Assembly: GCA_034190875.2 (NCBI GenBank)
Contig: CM067355.1
Span: forward strand, 31,514,684 to 31,578,683
DNA: 64,000 nt
Direction: 5' to 3'
Source: Urechis unicinctus
Lineage: Eukaryota > Annelida > Polychaeta > Xenopneusta > Urechidae
Of this stretch, positions 8,604 to 19,812 are shown in pieces (the stretch's first letter is position 1; each line of letters starts with the position of its first letter). The translations under genes were made by a program, and so were the position numbers. Below the pieces are notes generated by a model, which made no database searches, was not told where the DNA came from, and saw only the letters and a program-made list of their open reading frames with translations.

Positions 8604-9954
8604 TTATCACCTCGTGGATGACACTGAGCGGCCTGTCAGACATCCTCGTGGATGACACTGTGTGGCCTGTCAGACAACCTCGTGGATGACACTGTGTGAC
8701 CTGTTAGACATCCTAGCGGATGACACTGTGTGGCCTGTCAGATATCCTCGTGGATGACACAGTGTGGCCTGTCAGACAACCTCGTGGAGGACACTGAGCG
8801 GCCTGTCAGACAACCTCGTGGATGACACTGTGTGGCCTGTCAGACATCCTTGTGGATGACACTGTGTGGTCTGTCAGACATTCTCGTAGATGACACTGTG
8901 TGGCCTGTCAGACAACCTCGTGGATGACACTGAGCGGCTTGACATACATCTTCGTGGATGACACTGAGCGGCCTGACAGACATCTTCGTGGATCACACTG
9001 AGCGGCTTGTCAGACATCCTCGTGGATGACACTGAGCGGCCTGTCAGACATACTCGTGGATGACACTGAGCGTCCTGTCAGACATCTTCGTGGATGACAC
9101 TGACCTTTCAGACATCCTTGTGGATGACACTGAGCGTCCTGTCAGACATCCTCGTGGATGACACTGAGCAGCCTGTCAGACATCCTTGTGGATGACACTG
9201 AGCGGCCTGACAGACATCCTCGTGGATGACACTGAGAGGCCTGTCAGACATCTTCGTGGATGACACTGTGGCCTATCAGACATCTTCGTGGATGACACTG
9301 AGCGTCCTGTCAGACATCCTCGTGGATGACACTGAGCGTCCTGTCAGACATCCTCATGGATGACACTGAGCGTCCTGTCAGACATCCTCATGGATGACAC
9401 TGAGCGTCCTGACAGACATCCTCATGGATGACACTGAGCGTCCTGACAGACATCCTCATGGATGACACTGAGCGTCCTGTCAGACATCCTCGTGGATGAC
9501 ACTGAGCGTCCTGTCAGACATCCTCATGGATGACACTGAGCGTCCTGTCAGACATCCTCATGGATGACACTGAGCGTCCTGACAGACATCCTCGTGGATG
9601 ACACTGAGCGGCCTGTCAGACATCCTCATGGATGACACTGAGCGTCCTGTCAGACATCCTCGTGGATGACACTGAGCGTCCTGACAGACATCCTCGTGGA
9701 TGACACTGAGCGTCCTGACAGACATCCTCGTGGATGACACTGAGCGTCCTGACAGACATCCTCGTGGATGACACTGAGCGGCCTGTCAGACATCCTCATG
9801 GATGACACTGAGCGTCCTGTCAGACATCCTCGTGGATGACACTGAGCGTCCTGACAGACATCCTCATGGATGACACTGAGCGTCCTGACAGACATCCTCA
9901 TGGATGACACTGAGCGTCCTGTCAGACATCCTCGTGGATGACACTGAGCGTCCT
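8604..9954. repeat. 34-bp minisatellite, about 40 copies
   Basis: Tandem units of about 34 bp built from CATCCTCGTGGATGACACTG followed by AGCGTCCTGTCAGA. They vary mainly at a few positions: GTGG/ATGG after CTC, GCG-T/G-CC, and TGTCAG/TGACAG. Units are more divergent on the left (8604-9300) and nearly uniform on the right (9300-9954), suggesting ongoing homogenisation at the right end. The array runs without spacer into the truncated Gypsy LTR at 9955. The long frames in it are repeat artefacts. Confidence 0.92.
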
Positions 9955-10061
9955 CGAGGACGACACCGTGTAGACCGGAACAGAACTGTCTTTATTCTTA
10001 ACCACCATCCAACACATGAAGTGCACGTTATGATTTTTAGTGAGGGCTTCATAATGCAACA
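9955..10061 (-). repeat. 3' LTR of Gypsy element, truncated
   Basis: 107 bp matching 14757-14863 base for base as read by eye. Read on the minus strand it begins TGTTGCATTATG and contains AATAAAG, a likely polyadenylation signal. It ends at GTCGTCCTCG where the minisatellite takes over instead of the remaining LTR sequence. Confidence 0.88.
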
Positions 10062-10076
10062 TCCCCCTTCTTTTAA
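10062..10076 (-). other. Polypurine tract of Gypsy element
   Basis: Minus-strand AAAGAAGGGGGA lies immediately before the TG of the 3' LTR, the expected position for plus-strand DNA priming. Confidence 0.75.
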
Positions 10077-10246
10077 GAAATCATCAATGACAGACATTAT
10101 GTTAGTTGCTTGTCTGCAGTCACAAACAAAAAGGTAGCAGTCTGCCTGTTACAATAAAATGACATACAATTTATATCTAGTCCCAAGTTGACATTCATAC
10201 AAAACAATACTATCTGGTTCTGCTACAATATGAATATGTAGTTAGA

Positions 10247-13200
10247 TTAAATATCTTCTATGAGACGACGTGGAGGCATGACATTTCGCTTGGGACGTGG
10301 TGTAGGTATTGTAGTATTTCCACTTTTCTGTATCGCAGGTGAGGAGACTGTTGCGTTGTGATTCACTTTACTAGTAGGTGTGGAGATGGGATCAGGTACG
10401 GGGCTATCCTGTGTTGGCTGTAGAGTAGGTGGGGCAACTATCGGTGCAGCTGGTGGTGACGGAGTTGGGCTTGTGTAAGTGTCAGTGGCTATGGGTCGAG
10501 GTCGTAGCAATATTCTGTTGCGTTTTAGAGGGCGACCTGTCGTGCGGCATAGCACTGTATAGGAACGTGGTTCGGGGCCAATTCCAATAACCTTACCGGG
10601 GAGCCAGTTTTTACGTGCCACATCCTGGTAGTAAACGGGCTGGTTGATGTCAAGCTCATCAAGGGTTTTGCTCTGGCTGTTGTAACGCATTTCAGATTTC
10701 TGATGGGCTAGCTGTCTAGCTGCAGTTATGTCATGGGCGTTGCCTTGATGGTAGACTGGTAGGTTGAAGTTAATTTTCCTTTGGAAAATGAGTTCAGCTG
10801 GTGAGGGGATTTTAGGGCCTAAAAGGGTTGTTCGATACACAAGAATAGCTTTGTCGGTTTCCTCAGGTGACTTCTTAATGAGGGCTTTCATGCTCCGGAC
10901 CATGCGTTCAATAAAACCGTGTGAACGAGGATGGTGAGGGGAGCTGGTGACATGAGCTATTCCATAGTTGTTTGTCATTGCCTGGTAAGCACTGCCTATA
11001 AACTGTGGACCGTTGTCCGAGATGATGGTGTCTGGACAACCAAACATTGAAAATACATGACTGGTAATAGCAGCTACGTGACGGCTGGAAGTGTCACGTC
11101 CAAGGCATTCAACAATCGGGTATTTCGAGTGGTAGTCTGCTATGATGAGATAGTTCTCATCATTCAGTGTGAAGAGATCTGAGCCAATTGTATGCCAGGG
11201 ATATGGTGGAACGGTTGTAATAACGGGTTCCATTGGCTCTTTACTCTGCGATGCCTGGTGCTTTTGACAAATGGCGCATTGTGATATTATGCCCTCGATG
11301 TCAGAGTTGATCCCGGGCCAGTACACGCTACCTCTAGCGCGCATCTGACAGCGGATAATCCCTTGGTGACCAGTGTGGATGTCAGTTAGATATTGGTCAT
11401 GGAGGATCTCTGGGATCAGCAGTTGACTTCCCTTCAGAATGAGACCATTTTCAATGCTTAGTTCGTCTCGGAAAGGCCAATAAGGATGAATGCTGTGGTG
11501 GACGTCTCTTTGGCGTCCGGGAAATCCTTGGATAATGTATTTTGACAGGCGATTGAGTGTCTCGTCATTTGTTATTGCTTCACGAAGCTCATCGAGTCGT
11601 CTGTTGCTGAATTGAACGAAGCATACCTTAATATTCAGTTCAATGTGCTCATCAGCACTAGACTTTGGGAGTCGAGAAAGGCTGTCCGCTAGAATCATCT
11701 CTTTGCCAGGTCTGTATTTTATCTCGTAGTCATAGCGTTGCAACCTCAACAGCATACGCTGCAGACGGGCTGGGGCAGATGTGAGTGCTTTGGCTGAGAT
11801 CATCTCCAGTGGACGGTGATCTGACTCGATGGTAAATGGTTTGCCGTACAAATATGTGTGAAAGCGTTCTGCTCCAAATACACATGCAAGTAGCTCTCTT
11901 TCTATGTTTGCGTACCGCTTTTCGGTGTCAGACAAACTTTTTGAGGCAAACGAGATTGGGTGACCATCTTGAATGAGTGCGGCGCCGAGGGCTTCTTGAC
12001 TCGCATCAACTTGCAATACAGCTGGCTTGGTTGGATCAAAGTATGAGAGCAATCCAGCTCTACTAATGAGCTGTTTGAGTTGGCTGAAAACTGCTTGATG
12101 CTCTGGATGCCACTGGAATTCAGAGTCCTTCTGTAGTAGCTGTCTCAATGGTCCTGTAACGTTACTCAGCTTAGGGATATACGGAGCAAGGTATGTGACC
12201 ATTCCAAGGAATGACTGGAGTTCTGAGACGTTTGCTGGGGGCTTTAGGTCGATGATAGCCTGCACTTTGCTTGGATCAGGCTTGACCCCTGACTCCCCGT
12301 AGATGTTGCCGAAGAAGCATACTTCGTCTTGGTTGATTTTACATTTCTCTGCATTGAAGACAAGACCACATTTGCGAGCACGTTCCATCAACTGATGGAG
12401 ATTGCGGTTGTGATCAGCTTGGTCAACACCGAACACAGTGATGTCATCTGCAATGGATATGACGCCAGGCAGTCCATCGAGTATCTGATCCATTGCCTTT
12501 TGGAAAACGTCTTGGCTAGTTTTCAAGCCAAATGGGAGCCTTTGGAAACAGAACCTTCCAAATGGACTGTTGAACGTAGTGAGGTGTTGACTGGCATCAT
12601 CTAACTGCACGCTCCAATAGCCGGACTTGGCATCCAGTTTGCTAAACACTTTGGCGCCCTTGAGTCTGTGTGTGACCTCTTCAAGTGTGGGGGTGCGGTG
12701 CTGACCCCTCTTCTTTAGCGCCTTATTGATGTCTTTCGGATCCAAACAAATGCGGAGAGACCCGTTTGGTTTTTGAACATATGTTATGCTCGAGACCCAG
12801 TCTGTAGGTTCACTCACTGGGCGGATGACATCTAGGTCCAGCATTCTGTCAAGCTCAGAGCGGATTTGAGATTGGAGCTGGATTGGAGCTCTTCTTGGCG
12901 CATGGATTACAGGACAAGCATCCTCCTTGAGGATTAGTGAATGCTCTCCTTTGAATTTACCCAAGCCTGTGAATCGGTCAGGGTACATGGACTTGACGTC
13001 ACTCAGCTTTCCAAGGTTTGCAGTGTCAGTCTGGAGAGATATGGTACAGTTCATGGTCACCAGACTGAGAGCTTCGCAAGTTTCCAATCCAAAAATTACA
13101 GGACCTGGTGTGTCAGTTACATAAAATTTTATTGCTTGCCACTGGCTGTCCGCGTAACGACACGGGATGGTAAGTGTACCGTACTGACGAATCGGAGTGC

Positions 13201-14365
13201 CATAGTATGCAGTGAGTTTGGCGTCACTTTTAACTAAGGTTGTTGGCAGTCCGTCTTCATTTACATGCGATGGGTATATATTGCGGAACGTTCGCAGAGG
13301 CAGGATATTCCCTTGAGCACCTGTATCCACTTTACCTCGTAGATTTGTCTTCTTGTTGGGGTATGCCTCAATGCGCAAGATTGCAAATGCTTTGTCCCGG
13401 CTTACTGTTGAAATGGAGAGAGTGTTGAATGTGCACTGTTCAAACTGTGGGTCATCCTGATTCTCAACACAAACAGAGTGTACATCAGGCTTCTGCTTCT
13501 GTTTGTTATACTTTGAAGTACTGTACTTTATTGAGCCACTGCGATGTCCTTGCGTAGAACTGTGTGCAGCAGTACTGCGACAAACTTTTCCCCAATGACC
13601 AACTTTTAAGCATTTATTGCATTTCTGGTCGCGAGCGGGACATTCCTCCCGACGGTGTCTAGTCCCACCACAAAAGTGGCATGTGTTCCTTGAGGTCGAT
13701 TCAGCATGTGGAATCGGTCCTTTCCTTTGGTTGTTTCGCTTTTGATGGATGCTATCCACCTTCGTAGCCTGCCCAAACTGATTGAGTTGTTGTTGTGTGG
13801 CCTCGTATGTTCGAGCACAGTCAAGAACTTTGTCAAGTGTCAACTTCTCTGGATCGTGGTCTAGTAGCTTTTTACGAACGGGGTTGTGCACAGTGCCAAT
13901 AATGATTTGGTCGATCAGCATGTCCTCGAGAGCAGCCTCGAATTTACACTTCCGTGCTTGCACCTTAAGACGAGTTGTAAAGGTGTCAATGGGCTCAGCT
14001 GACTGTTGACGAATGTCGCGAAATTGAAAACGGGCAAGTCTATAGTTAGCCTTGGGCTCAAAATAGTCTTGGAATGCCTGCCACACTGACTCTGGCGTTT
14101 TCTTCTGCTCTACTGTCAGATGAGACCAGTTGTCGTAGACTTCTAAAGCATTGGGTCCCAACCACAGTAGGATGTAGTTAACAATTTCGTGACCTGTTTT
14201 GTTACTGTACGTAGGAGTCGACAACAACAGTTCACAATAACGCTTGAATGAGCGAAACTGATGAGGCAAATCGTCACTGTCCCAGTTGAATGAGGGCAAC
14301 TTGATACCGGCTAGATCGTTTGAGTGCACGTACTGCACGCTTGCTGCTGGGTTTGATTCCGACAT
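10247..14365 (-). CDS. gag-pol: Gypsy gag-pol polyprotein, 1,372 aa, intact
   Basis: The uninterrupted frame has its ATG at 14365 (MSESNPAASVQYV); an upstream TTG extension to 14410 is not needed. Domains in order: gag about 1-220; two zinc knuckles at about 228-258 (CHFCGGTRHRREEC; CNKCLKVGHWGKVC); aspartic protease at about 344 (DTGAQGNILP); reverse transcriptase about 480-720 with LPFGLKTSQDVFQKAMDQIL and catalytic IADD at about 638; RNase H from about 785 (VDASQEALGAALIQDG); integrase HHCC zinc finger at about 995-1030 (HTGHQG ... CAICQKH); and a DDE core with D at SDLF (about 1061), SDNGPQF (about 1118) and the Glu in GFIERM (about 1153). The tail is Pro/Thr-rich and basic. The polyprotein copies the element's RNA into DNA and integrates it. 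All catalytic motifs are present, so the copy may be functional in protein terms even though its 3' LTR is damaged. Confidence 0.95.
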   Translation of the reverse strand: MSESNPAASVQYVHSNDLAGIKLPSFNWDSDDLPHQFRSFKRYCELLLSTPTYSNKTGHEIVNYILLWLGPNALEVYDNWSHLTVEQKKTPESVWQAFQDYFEPKANYRLARFQFRDIRQQSAEPIDTFTTRLKVQARKCKFEAALEDMLIDQIIIGTVHNPVRKKLLDHDPEKLTLDKVLDCARTYEATQQQLNQFGQATKVDSIHQKRNNQRKGPIPHAESTSRNTCHFCGGTRHRREECPARDQKCNKCLKVGHWGKVCRSTAAHSSTQGHRSGSIKYSTSKYNKQKQKPDVHSVCVENQDDPQFEQCTFNTLSISTVSRDKAFAILRIEAYPNKKTNLRGKVDTGAQGNILPLRTFRNIYPSHVNEDGLPTTLVKSDAKLTAYYGTPIRQYGTLTIPCRYADSQWQAIKFYVTDTPGPVIFGLETCEALSLVTMNCTISLQTDTANLGKLSDVKSMYPDRFTGLGKFKGEHSLILKEDACPVIHAPRRAPIQLQSQIRSELDRMLDLDVIRPVSEPTDWVSSITYVQKPNGSLRICLDPKDINKALKKRGQHRTPTLEEVTHRLKGAKVFSKLDAKSGYWSVQLDDASQHLTTFNSPFGRFCFQRLPFGLKTSQDVFQKAMDQILDGLPGVISIADDITVFGVDQADHNRNLHQLMERARKCGLVFNAEKCKINQDEVCFFGNIYGESGVKPDPSKVQAIIDLKPPANVSELQSFLGMVTYLAPYIPKLSNVTGPLRQLLQKDSEFQWHPEHQAVFSQLKQLISRAGLLSYFDPTKPAVLQVDASQEALGAALIQDGHPISFASKSLSDTEKRYANIERELLACVFGAERFHTYLYGKPFTIESDHRPLEMISAKALTSAPARLQRMLLRLQRYDYEIKYRPGKEMILADSLSRLPKSSADEHIELNIKVCFVQFSNRRLDELREAITNDETLNRLSKYIIQGFPGRQRDVHHSIHPYWPFRDELSIENGLILKGSQLLIPEILHDQYLTDIHTGHQGIIRCQMRARGSVYWPGINSDIEGIISQCAICQKHQASQSKEPMEPVITTVPPYPWHTIGSDLFTLNDENYLIIADYHSKYPIVECLGRDTSSRHVAAITSHVFSMFGCPDTIISDNGPQFIGSAYQAMTNNYGIAHVTSSPHHPRSHGFIERMVRSMKALIKKSPEETDKAILVYRTTLLGPKIPSPAELIFQRKINFNLPVYHQGNAHDITAARQLAHQKSEMRYNSQSKTLDELDINQPVYYQDVARKNWLPGKVIGIGPEPRSYTVLCRTTGRPLKRNRILLRPRPIATDTYTSPTPSPPAAPIVAPPTLQPTQDSPVPDPISTPTSKVNHNATVSSPAIQKSGNTTIPTPRPKRNVMPPRRLIEDI

Positions 14366-14697
14366 GATTTGGCGGGCGATAAACTGCACACTGTCACTGA
14401 CGCGATGCAATTATTTACCACAACGTCCAACACGATCACTAGACCTGATATTGTCACATGTAGAAGCTTACTTGCGATTTGCACTTTGCGCTCGTTTTGT
14501 TGCTCGACATTCCAACACCACAGTCACACAATCCGTCGTCGACCATGTGCGTTTGAGCGGGGTCGTTGAGCCTTGAGGAGGTGAATTGCTCGGTTTACTG
14601 AAATCCGTTGTCACTGACCTCAAGACGACAGTCGTTTCCACTGCTGACTAGCGGAAGATAAAAACACTGTTTTTAATCACTATGGGTCGTTTTAGAT

Positions 14698-14714
14698 CTC
14701 ACTTGCTGCCACCA
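14698..14714 (-). other. Primer-binding site of Gypsy element
   Basis: Minus-strand TGGTGGCAGCAAGTGAG directly follows the 5' LTR end (..ATAACA). The first ten bases fit the 3' end of a leucine tRNA (CCA plus GCTGCCA-type acceptor). The tRNA identity is from memory. Confidence 0.6.
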
Positions 14715-14863
14715 TGTTATGTTATGTCCAAATAACTATATTGAGAAACACACACACGAGGACGACACCGTGTAGACCGGAACAGAACTGTCTTTATTCT
14801 TAACCACCATCCAACACATGAAGTGCACGTTATGATTTTTAGTGAGGGCTTCATAATGCAACA
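14715..14863 (-). repeat. 5' LTR of Gypsy element, complete
   Basis: About 149 bp, beginning TGTTGCATT on the minus strand and ending ..ATAACA next to the primer-binding site. Because ATAACATAACA is itself repeated, the inner boundary could also be 14720. It contains AATAAAG near its middle. Confidence 0.85.
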
Positions 14864-16008
14864 GATACAACTGAAATATGCCCAGCCATATTCATCGACC
14901 CATTTTCTCGTTTTCATTAGTGCGAGTATAAAGAGTAAACAATGCCGGTTAGCAAGCTGGCTGGTAATTAGTTACTAACCACGAGTGCAAGTAACGTCTT
15001 TTTTCGACTCCCTTTTCGAAGTTTTATTAGTTGTATATCAGCTTGTGAAAGACGTTTCCGACAATATTTTTGTCCATTGATGTCATTTGTGGAGTGTTTT
15101 GGAACATGCACAAAAAACGACGGCCATTGGCTTCTGAGTTTGTGACGTCATATGTCACCGTCCAGCCGCATAGCGTGGTTATTTCCTAGTTTGTTTGCAT
15201 GGGAACTGTGGTAGGTGTGAGCATAATCGTATTTTATACCGTAATCATGTACATCATATACCGCAATGAATAACACCATTTCATGTGGCTTGGAGTACTT
15301 GTTCGCCTAGAATATATCAAATTATGACAAACTTCTATTATGTAGTGTGAAACATCTCCTGTTACGGAGAATATCTTTTCTTGTGCTGTTATTTGATTTA
15401 CATTAATATCAATTAATTGTATTCTCCTTGTCAACAGATAAGTAGATATTAATTTGATTTTAAATATTGGCACTGGTTTTGGGTGCCGAGACCTTTCAGG
15501 GATTAGCTATTACTAGTTCGATACCATATGTTTATGGCTATATATATCATAGGCCTTTAAAGACTTAAAGGCTTACCTGGGGTTAGCTCCGGTCGAACGG
15601 TAATATAAATATATATTCAGACGTCTTGTAGGGCTAACCTGGGGTACCAACCTCAATTATACATACTTTATGTTGTCCTTATTGATTACTTACACCTAGT
15701 ACACTGCATAACTGCCATCATATTTTGCTTTTATTATACGTCAAATGAGCGAAATGTCTTCATCATCCTCATATACTGACAACTCGGAAGCGATGAGTTT
15801 GACTACAGCAGTGAGTGTTCTAAATTTGGTGCTTAATAGATGCGTGTCTGTCCTCAGAAGCGGATTGATATATTTAACATTGGAAACTTACCAGCTAAAA
15901 ACTAGTTATAATTTATGTGACAATTCTTTGGTTGCCAAATCTTTTCCAAATAGTGGTACAGAACTCCGTTGACACTTATGGTCTTGAACCTTTTACGTAT
16001 TTACTATT
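14864..16008. other. AT-rich spacer, no gene seen
   Basis: No convincing coding frame or RNA gene. Short palindromic-looking stretches with a repeated CTAACCTGGGG/TTACCTGGGG motif occur near 15575 and 15632 but cannot be assigned to a family. Confidence 0.5.
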
Positions 16009-16199
16009 TTATATATATATATATATATATAGAGAGATATAGAGAGAGATAGAGGAGATATAGATATATAGGAGAGATCTATATAGATATAGAGATATAG
16101 AGATAGAGATATATATAGAGAGAGAGAGAGAGAGATATATATATATAGATCTATATATATATATATATATATATAGTATATATATATATATATAGAGAT

Positions 16200-16286
<87 letters not shown>
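16009..16286. repeat. (TA)n/(GATA)n/(GA)n microsatellite
   Basis: About 280 bp of alternating TA with interspersed GAGA blocks. The Ile/Tyr-rich minus-strand frame over it is an artefact. Confidence 0.95.
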
Positions 16287-16290
<4 letters not shown>

Positions 16291-16336
16291 CAACATCGTG
16301 GTTAGAGCCAAACTTCCCACAAACATGAACGGGATT

Positions 16337-16525
16337 TTAAACACACAAACCGTTGACATACAAAAGATGGTTTATTAGCCTTCCTGAGATGAAACAGCCA
16401 ATGTGGCATCTATTTAAACCTTCACTAACAGAATACATGCACAGATTAAATAGACAAGGAGAAAGAATACCATTTGATACCATAAATGTATTTGATACAA
16501 CCTTGCCCCAGCGAACACACATCAT
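16337..16525 (-). pseudogene. LINE reverse-transcriptase scrap
   Basis: A 62-codon frame reads VRWGKVVSNTFMVSNGILSP, LFNLCMYSVSEGLN and GCFISGRLINHLLYVNGLCV. This matches the RT fingers/palm region of non-LTR elements: the 'F.VSNG..QG.ILSP.LFN.Y.' motif followed by 'G....G..I.HL.YADD'. The catalytic YADD has decayed to YVNG, and the residues between VSNG and ILSP are lost. It is an isolated 190-bp fragment with no ends, unrelated in sequence to the LINEs at 22-44 kb. Confidence 0.65.
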
Positions 16526-16529
16526 TTAG

Positions 16530-17910
16530 TTAAAGAACATGTGTCCAATTGATGTCTTGTATCTACTTGGTGGACAGCTTATGTCTGAAATAAGAAAAAT
16601 GTACACAGCCATAACAAATCAAACATACAGTCGCTCGTCAAAGTATCATAAAGATCACCCTGAATGTTTCGTTTCTTTCCCACAAGAACCACCCATAGAC
16701 TGGACACTATCGAGGAGGATCATATTCCCGGACTCATTTCCGGTCTATCATCCCCTCGCTCCTATCCCACACCCCCACCCCACCCCATATAACTCCGCTT
16801 TCCGCTATTCCCACGGCGTACTGGTTTGTTGATGTTTCCGCCATATTTATAGAGCAGTTGATGACCAGCAAGCGATTTTCGTAAACATCCTTTGCAACGC
16901 ATGCGCTGCTTGTTAGGGGTTATATCAATGGTTTTGCTAATGAACATGGGAATTCCCGGCTGGTAACAGCACCTTCGTTTATCCAGATGTGACTTGGAAT
17001 GGAATGACCTAAAAAAAAAAGAAAAAGAAAAGGGAAGCAGCTGCATATCAAAGACACTATCTTTAGACCCGGAATTCCTTGCAATGTTCACAAAACCATT
17101 CGAAGCACATTTTTAAAAACATTACTACATAAACTTGCTGCTTATACGAAAGCAAGGAGTATTTCAGCATGAAGAATAGCCGACAATATCTTTTCATTTC
17201 CCCTGATGCATGTTTCATACAAAATAATGTGTTCCTCATATAGGAAATATGTTCACACTAATATGGCATTAATACAACGCAACTTATCAATCATGTGCTC
17301 AGACATAAGACATAGGTCCAGCTGCATAAATTATTTTGGAAATATCACTGCGCAAAAATATTTCAGGAAAAATTTATGGCACAAGAACGGGCATTAGTGG
17401 CAATAAATAAACCCATATCACTTGAAACGAGTATTAGCCCGTCCATCAATGTAGCAGACATGAAGCCATCAAATGAGGAATGGGTTTATAATGAAAACCT
17501 CAAATAACAAGTAAGTCTATGGTTGCCATCTAAGCTGTGGTGACCAAAACAGCTTTTCTGCCACTTGAATTGAAATTAAATTTTTGTTTTCTTTACCAGA
17601 AGTTATATTATGAATATGAACTGTGATCTGGTCGTCTGTATTACTGGACATGGACCTTCATCAATGTCTTCTCTGGTCAATAAATGAGGCGTAGTGCGCT
17701 TTGTGTTCTTTCATAATCTACTTGGATGTCCCTCTTCTGACAACAGTTCCTCAATGGCATCTGTGCAACATACAAAGACAGCACTTTACGTACACATGTC
17801 AACGCCATGTATATGTCAGTTGTAATTGACAACCTTGTAGGGTGCGATTAAATATGCGACAGTCATATTCAGACAAATCGATACTTACATTTCAGCTTCC
17901 CACATCTTGC
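16530..17910. other. Spacer, no gene seen
   Basis: Only short unsupported frames. A poly-A/AG stretch lies near 17010-17035. Confidence 0.4.
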
Positions 17911-17921
17911 AAATGTCCGTC

Positions 17922-18066
17922 TAGTGTGACCTCCTCCTTCCTCTCCAGAATCGCGAGTGGACCTCCTCCTCCACAATCGTGAGATGGACCTCCTCCAGAA
18001 TCACGAGGGGGCCTCCTCTTCCAGAATCGCAAGTGGACCTCCTCCACAAGAATTGGGAGTGAACCT
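17922..18066. repeat. Short imperfect minisatellite
   Basis: Four to five units of about 30-35 bp share TGGACCTCCTCC...AGAATCGCGAG with interruptions. Probably a young or decayed tandem array. Confidence 0.6.
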
Positions 18067-18539
18067 CTTCCTGAAAAAAGGAGAAGTTGATTGTAATGCT
18101 TAAGGTATTGTCAAACTCCTAAAAGTTAATGATGGCTTACCAAGTCATCATAAGGCTTATATCATCTAAATGATCATTCGAATGGTGAACTTGTTCAACA
18201 CCACCATCTTAACGTCCGATACCTCACAGCATAAAAACAATAAATATAAAGGGTTTGATATTGAAAAGATCGATAGCTTGATTGTTAATGATATGCACAA
18301 ATGAACTATTGGTCAAACAACAGATGACACGATTGACAGAGGTGCCTGATTGACAGAGGTGCCTGATTGATTGGGTTATTGATAATCATATAGAGTTAAA
18401 CTAACTCACCATGAAGGTCGAATTGGGACAACTGTCACAAGCTTCCTGATTGGTTGGCTTCTGGTGGATGATAACACCACTGACGTACTGGCATGTCGAG
18501 CTTGATAATTGGATACAACAGCCGACTGGACAAAGTTAG

Positions 18540-18690
18540 TAAGTTAGTACATGGTTTAACGGCACACCAACACTATTGTGTTATATCGACTGGGTCAGGC
18601 CATCCCAGCCTCTCGTCTTCACGAAATCCGGGCCAGAGTGATGTGCTGCACATACGACCCTCACTAGGACCTCAATGCACCAAGGACCTA
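18540..18690 (-). mobile_element. Minimal LINE-derived head-plus-tail element, decayed
   Basis: The plus strand has the LINE tail palindrome (GGTTTAACGGCACACCAACA ... GTGTTATAT) joined directly to sequence of the LINE 5' leader (GGCCATCCCAGCCTCTCGTC ... GAAATCCGGGCCAGAG). Nothing of ORF1 or ORF2 lies between them. Confidence 0.5.
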
Positions 18691-18959
18691 TAGTCTACCA
18701 CACGAGTTGTAAACCAGTGCAAACAGGCCTATTTCTAACTCAGGGGTACGGAAATAAAAATCCACACCTGTGTGCAAGAATCCCAATAACCTTTGAAGGT
18801 TTATCATCGAGTTTTGTGGTGGTTTCCTTGCCGTTATGCTAAAATTTAGCCAGTAATATCCGCTGATTATCATCTTGCATACATTATACCATGTTGCTAT
18901 GGTAGCTACCACTCATTCAAGATTGTTCAGAGTCTGAATAAATGGTCCGATGTTTAACG

Positions 18960-19165
18960 TCTACAAAGGCTGGGCTTCTCTGGTAGCTCTCTCATTGATG
19001 GGAATCCCAGCATGGCTCGGAACGGAATACAATTTTGTCAAATAGGATGGACGTGCAGAACCTTACGCAAAAGAGCCGTAATACAATTTTGACCGCAATT
19101 AGGGATCAGTAAAGCCGCAAGAGTCAGCTTCCCAATCAGTATTCGACCCCATCTTTATAAGGTTT
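18960..19165 (-). pseudogene. Degraded LINE ORF2 scraps
   Basis: GGTAGCTCTCTCATTGATGG...CAGCATGGCTCGG resembles the RNase H part of LINE A near 22990-23030. GTAAAGCCGCAAGAG...CCCAATCAGTATT resembles the post-RT part near 23855-23900. Order and spacing are collapsed, so this is an old internally deleted copy. Confidence 0.5.
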
Positions 19166-19566
19166 AACGGTACACCAACACTCAAGTGTTATATGGTGCC
19201 AAAATAGGTTAATAGATAAGCTTGACCTGATTAAGCAGCCGCCTTCTAAGGTAAGTTTAGAGGAGAGTGGATGATGATGAAAAAAAATAAGAATGGAAAA
19301 AATACCCTAGGGCAAGTCAACACCAGCCTATTGACTAGGCCAGGCCATCCCAGCCTCTCGTCTAGCCAAAATCCAGGCCAAAGTAGTGTGTTGCAGACAT
19401 GACCCTCACAAGGTCCGATCTACTCTACAACCTGGGTCAAATTGCCAACCGACTAGATTTATAACAATGGCCAACAGGTTGCCCCATATAAGTCGCCTCT
19501 TACGACATGCTGGAGGTTACAGCGGGCCTTTTCTCCCCCAGACCCACAAGGGGGTGGGGGGGGGGG
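19166..19566 (-). mobile_element. Non-autonomous LINE-derived element (5' leader + 3' tail), about 400 bp
   Basis: At the left is the LINE tail palindrome (GGTTTAACGGTACACCAACA...GTGTTATATGGTGCC). At the right is the LINE 5' leader in the same orientation: AAGCAGCCGCC, CAGGCCATCCCAGCCTCTCG, GTCGCCTCTTACGACATG, and a C-rich extreme end near 19540-19566. The coding part is absent. A closely similar copy sits at 46137-46530, so this is a replicating short element rather than a one-off deletion. It should depend on LINE-encoded enzymes because it keeps their 3' recognition tail. Confidence 0.65.
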
Positions 19567-19812
19567 GCAAACAATTCAAAGTGAATGTCACTGTGTACGC
19601 GCTATTCCTTTTAGCGATAAACCAGAGTGTGACATAAGGAACGATGTAATAAATTGGTATTTAAATGTGTGCTGTGTCAATTATATAAGAAATGGATGTG
19701 ATCGCTTTGTTATGTGTTTCAGGTAGCTACATTAATCAAGCGAACGAGCACAGAATTTGCCGAGACCATGAAATAAAACCTACAAGAAAATCACTTTAGT
19801 TGCATCAAAACC

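Larger units (their letters stand above)
9955..14863 (-). mobile_element. Gypsy (Ty3-type) LTR retrotransposon, single gag-pol ORF, 3' LTR truncated
   Basis: A minus-strand element with the order 5' LTR (14715-14863), primer-binding site, gag-pol 14365-10247, polypurine tract, 3' LTR (9955-10061). The 107 bp shared by both LTRs look identical by eye, which together with the intact ORF indicates a recent insertion. The outer 40-odd bp of the 3' LTR are missing; the minisatellite begins exactly there. The target-site duplication therefore cannot be checked. The gag-pol fusion without frameshift, two CCHC knuckles and short LTRs fit the Mag-like branch of animal Gypsy elements; the branch assignment is inference. 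Confidence 0.9.

Noticed and set aside
8604..9954. Possible CRISPR array from regular 34-bp repeats, and long open frames across it
   Set aside because: Units are contiguous without unique spacers and the context is eukaryotic; the frames are a consequence of a repeat unit without stops.
16009..16359. 116-codon Ile/Tyr-rich membrane-like frame
   Set aside because: Translation of a (TA)n microsatellite.
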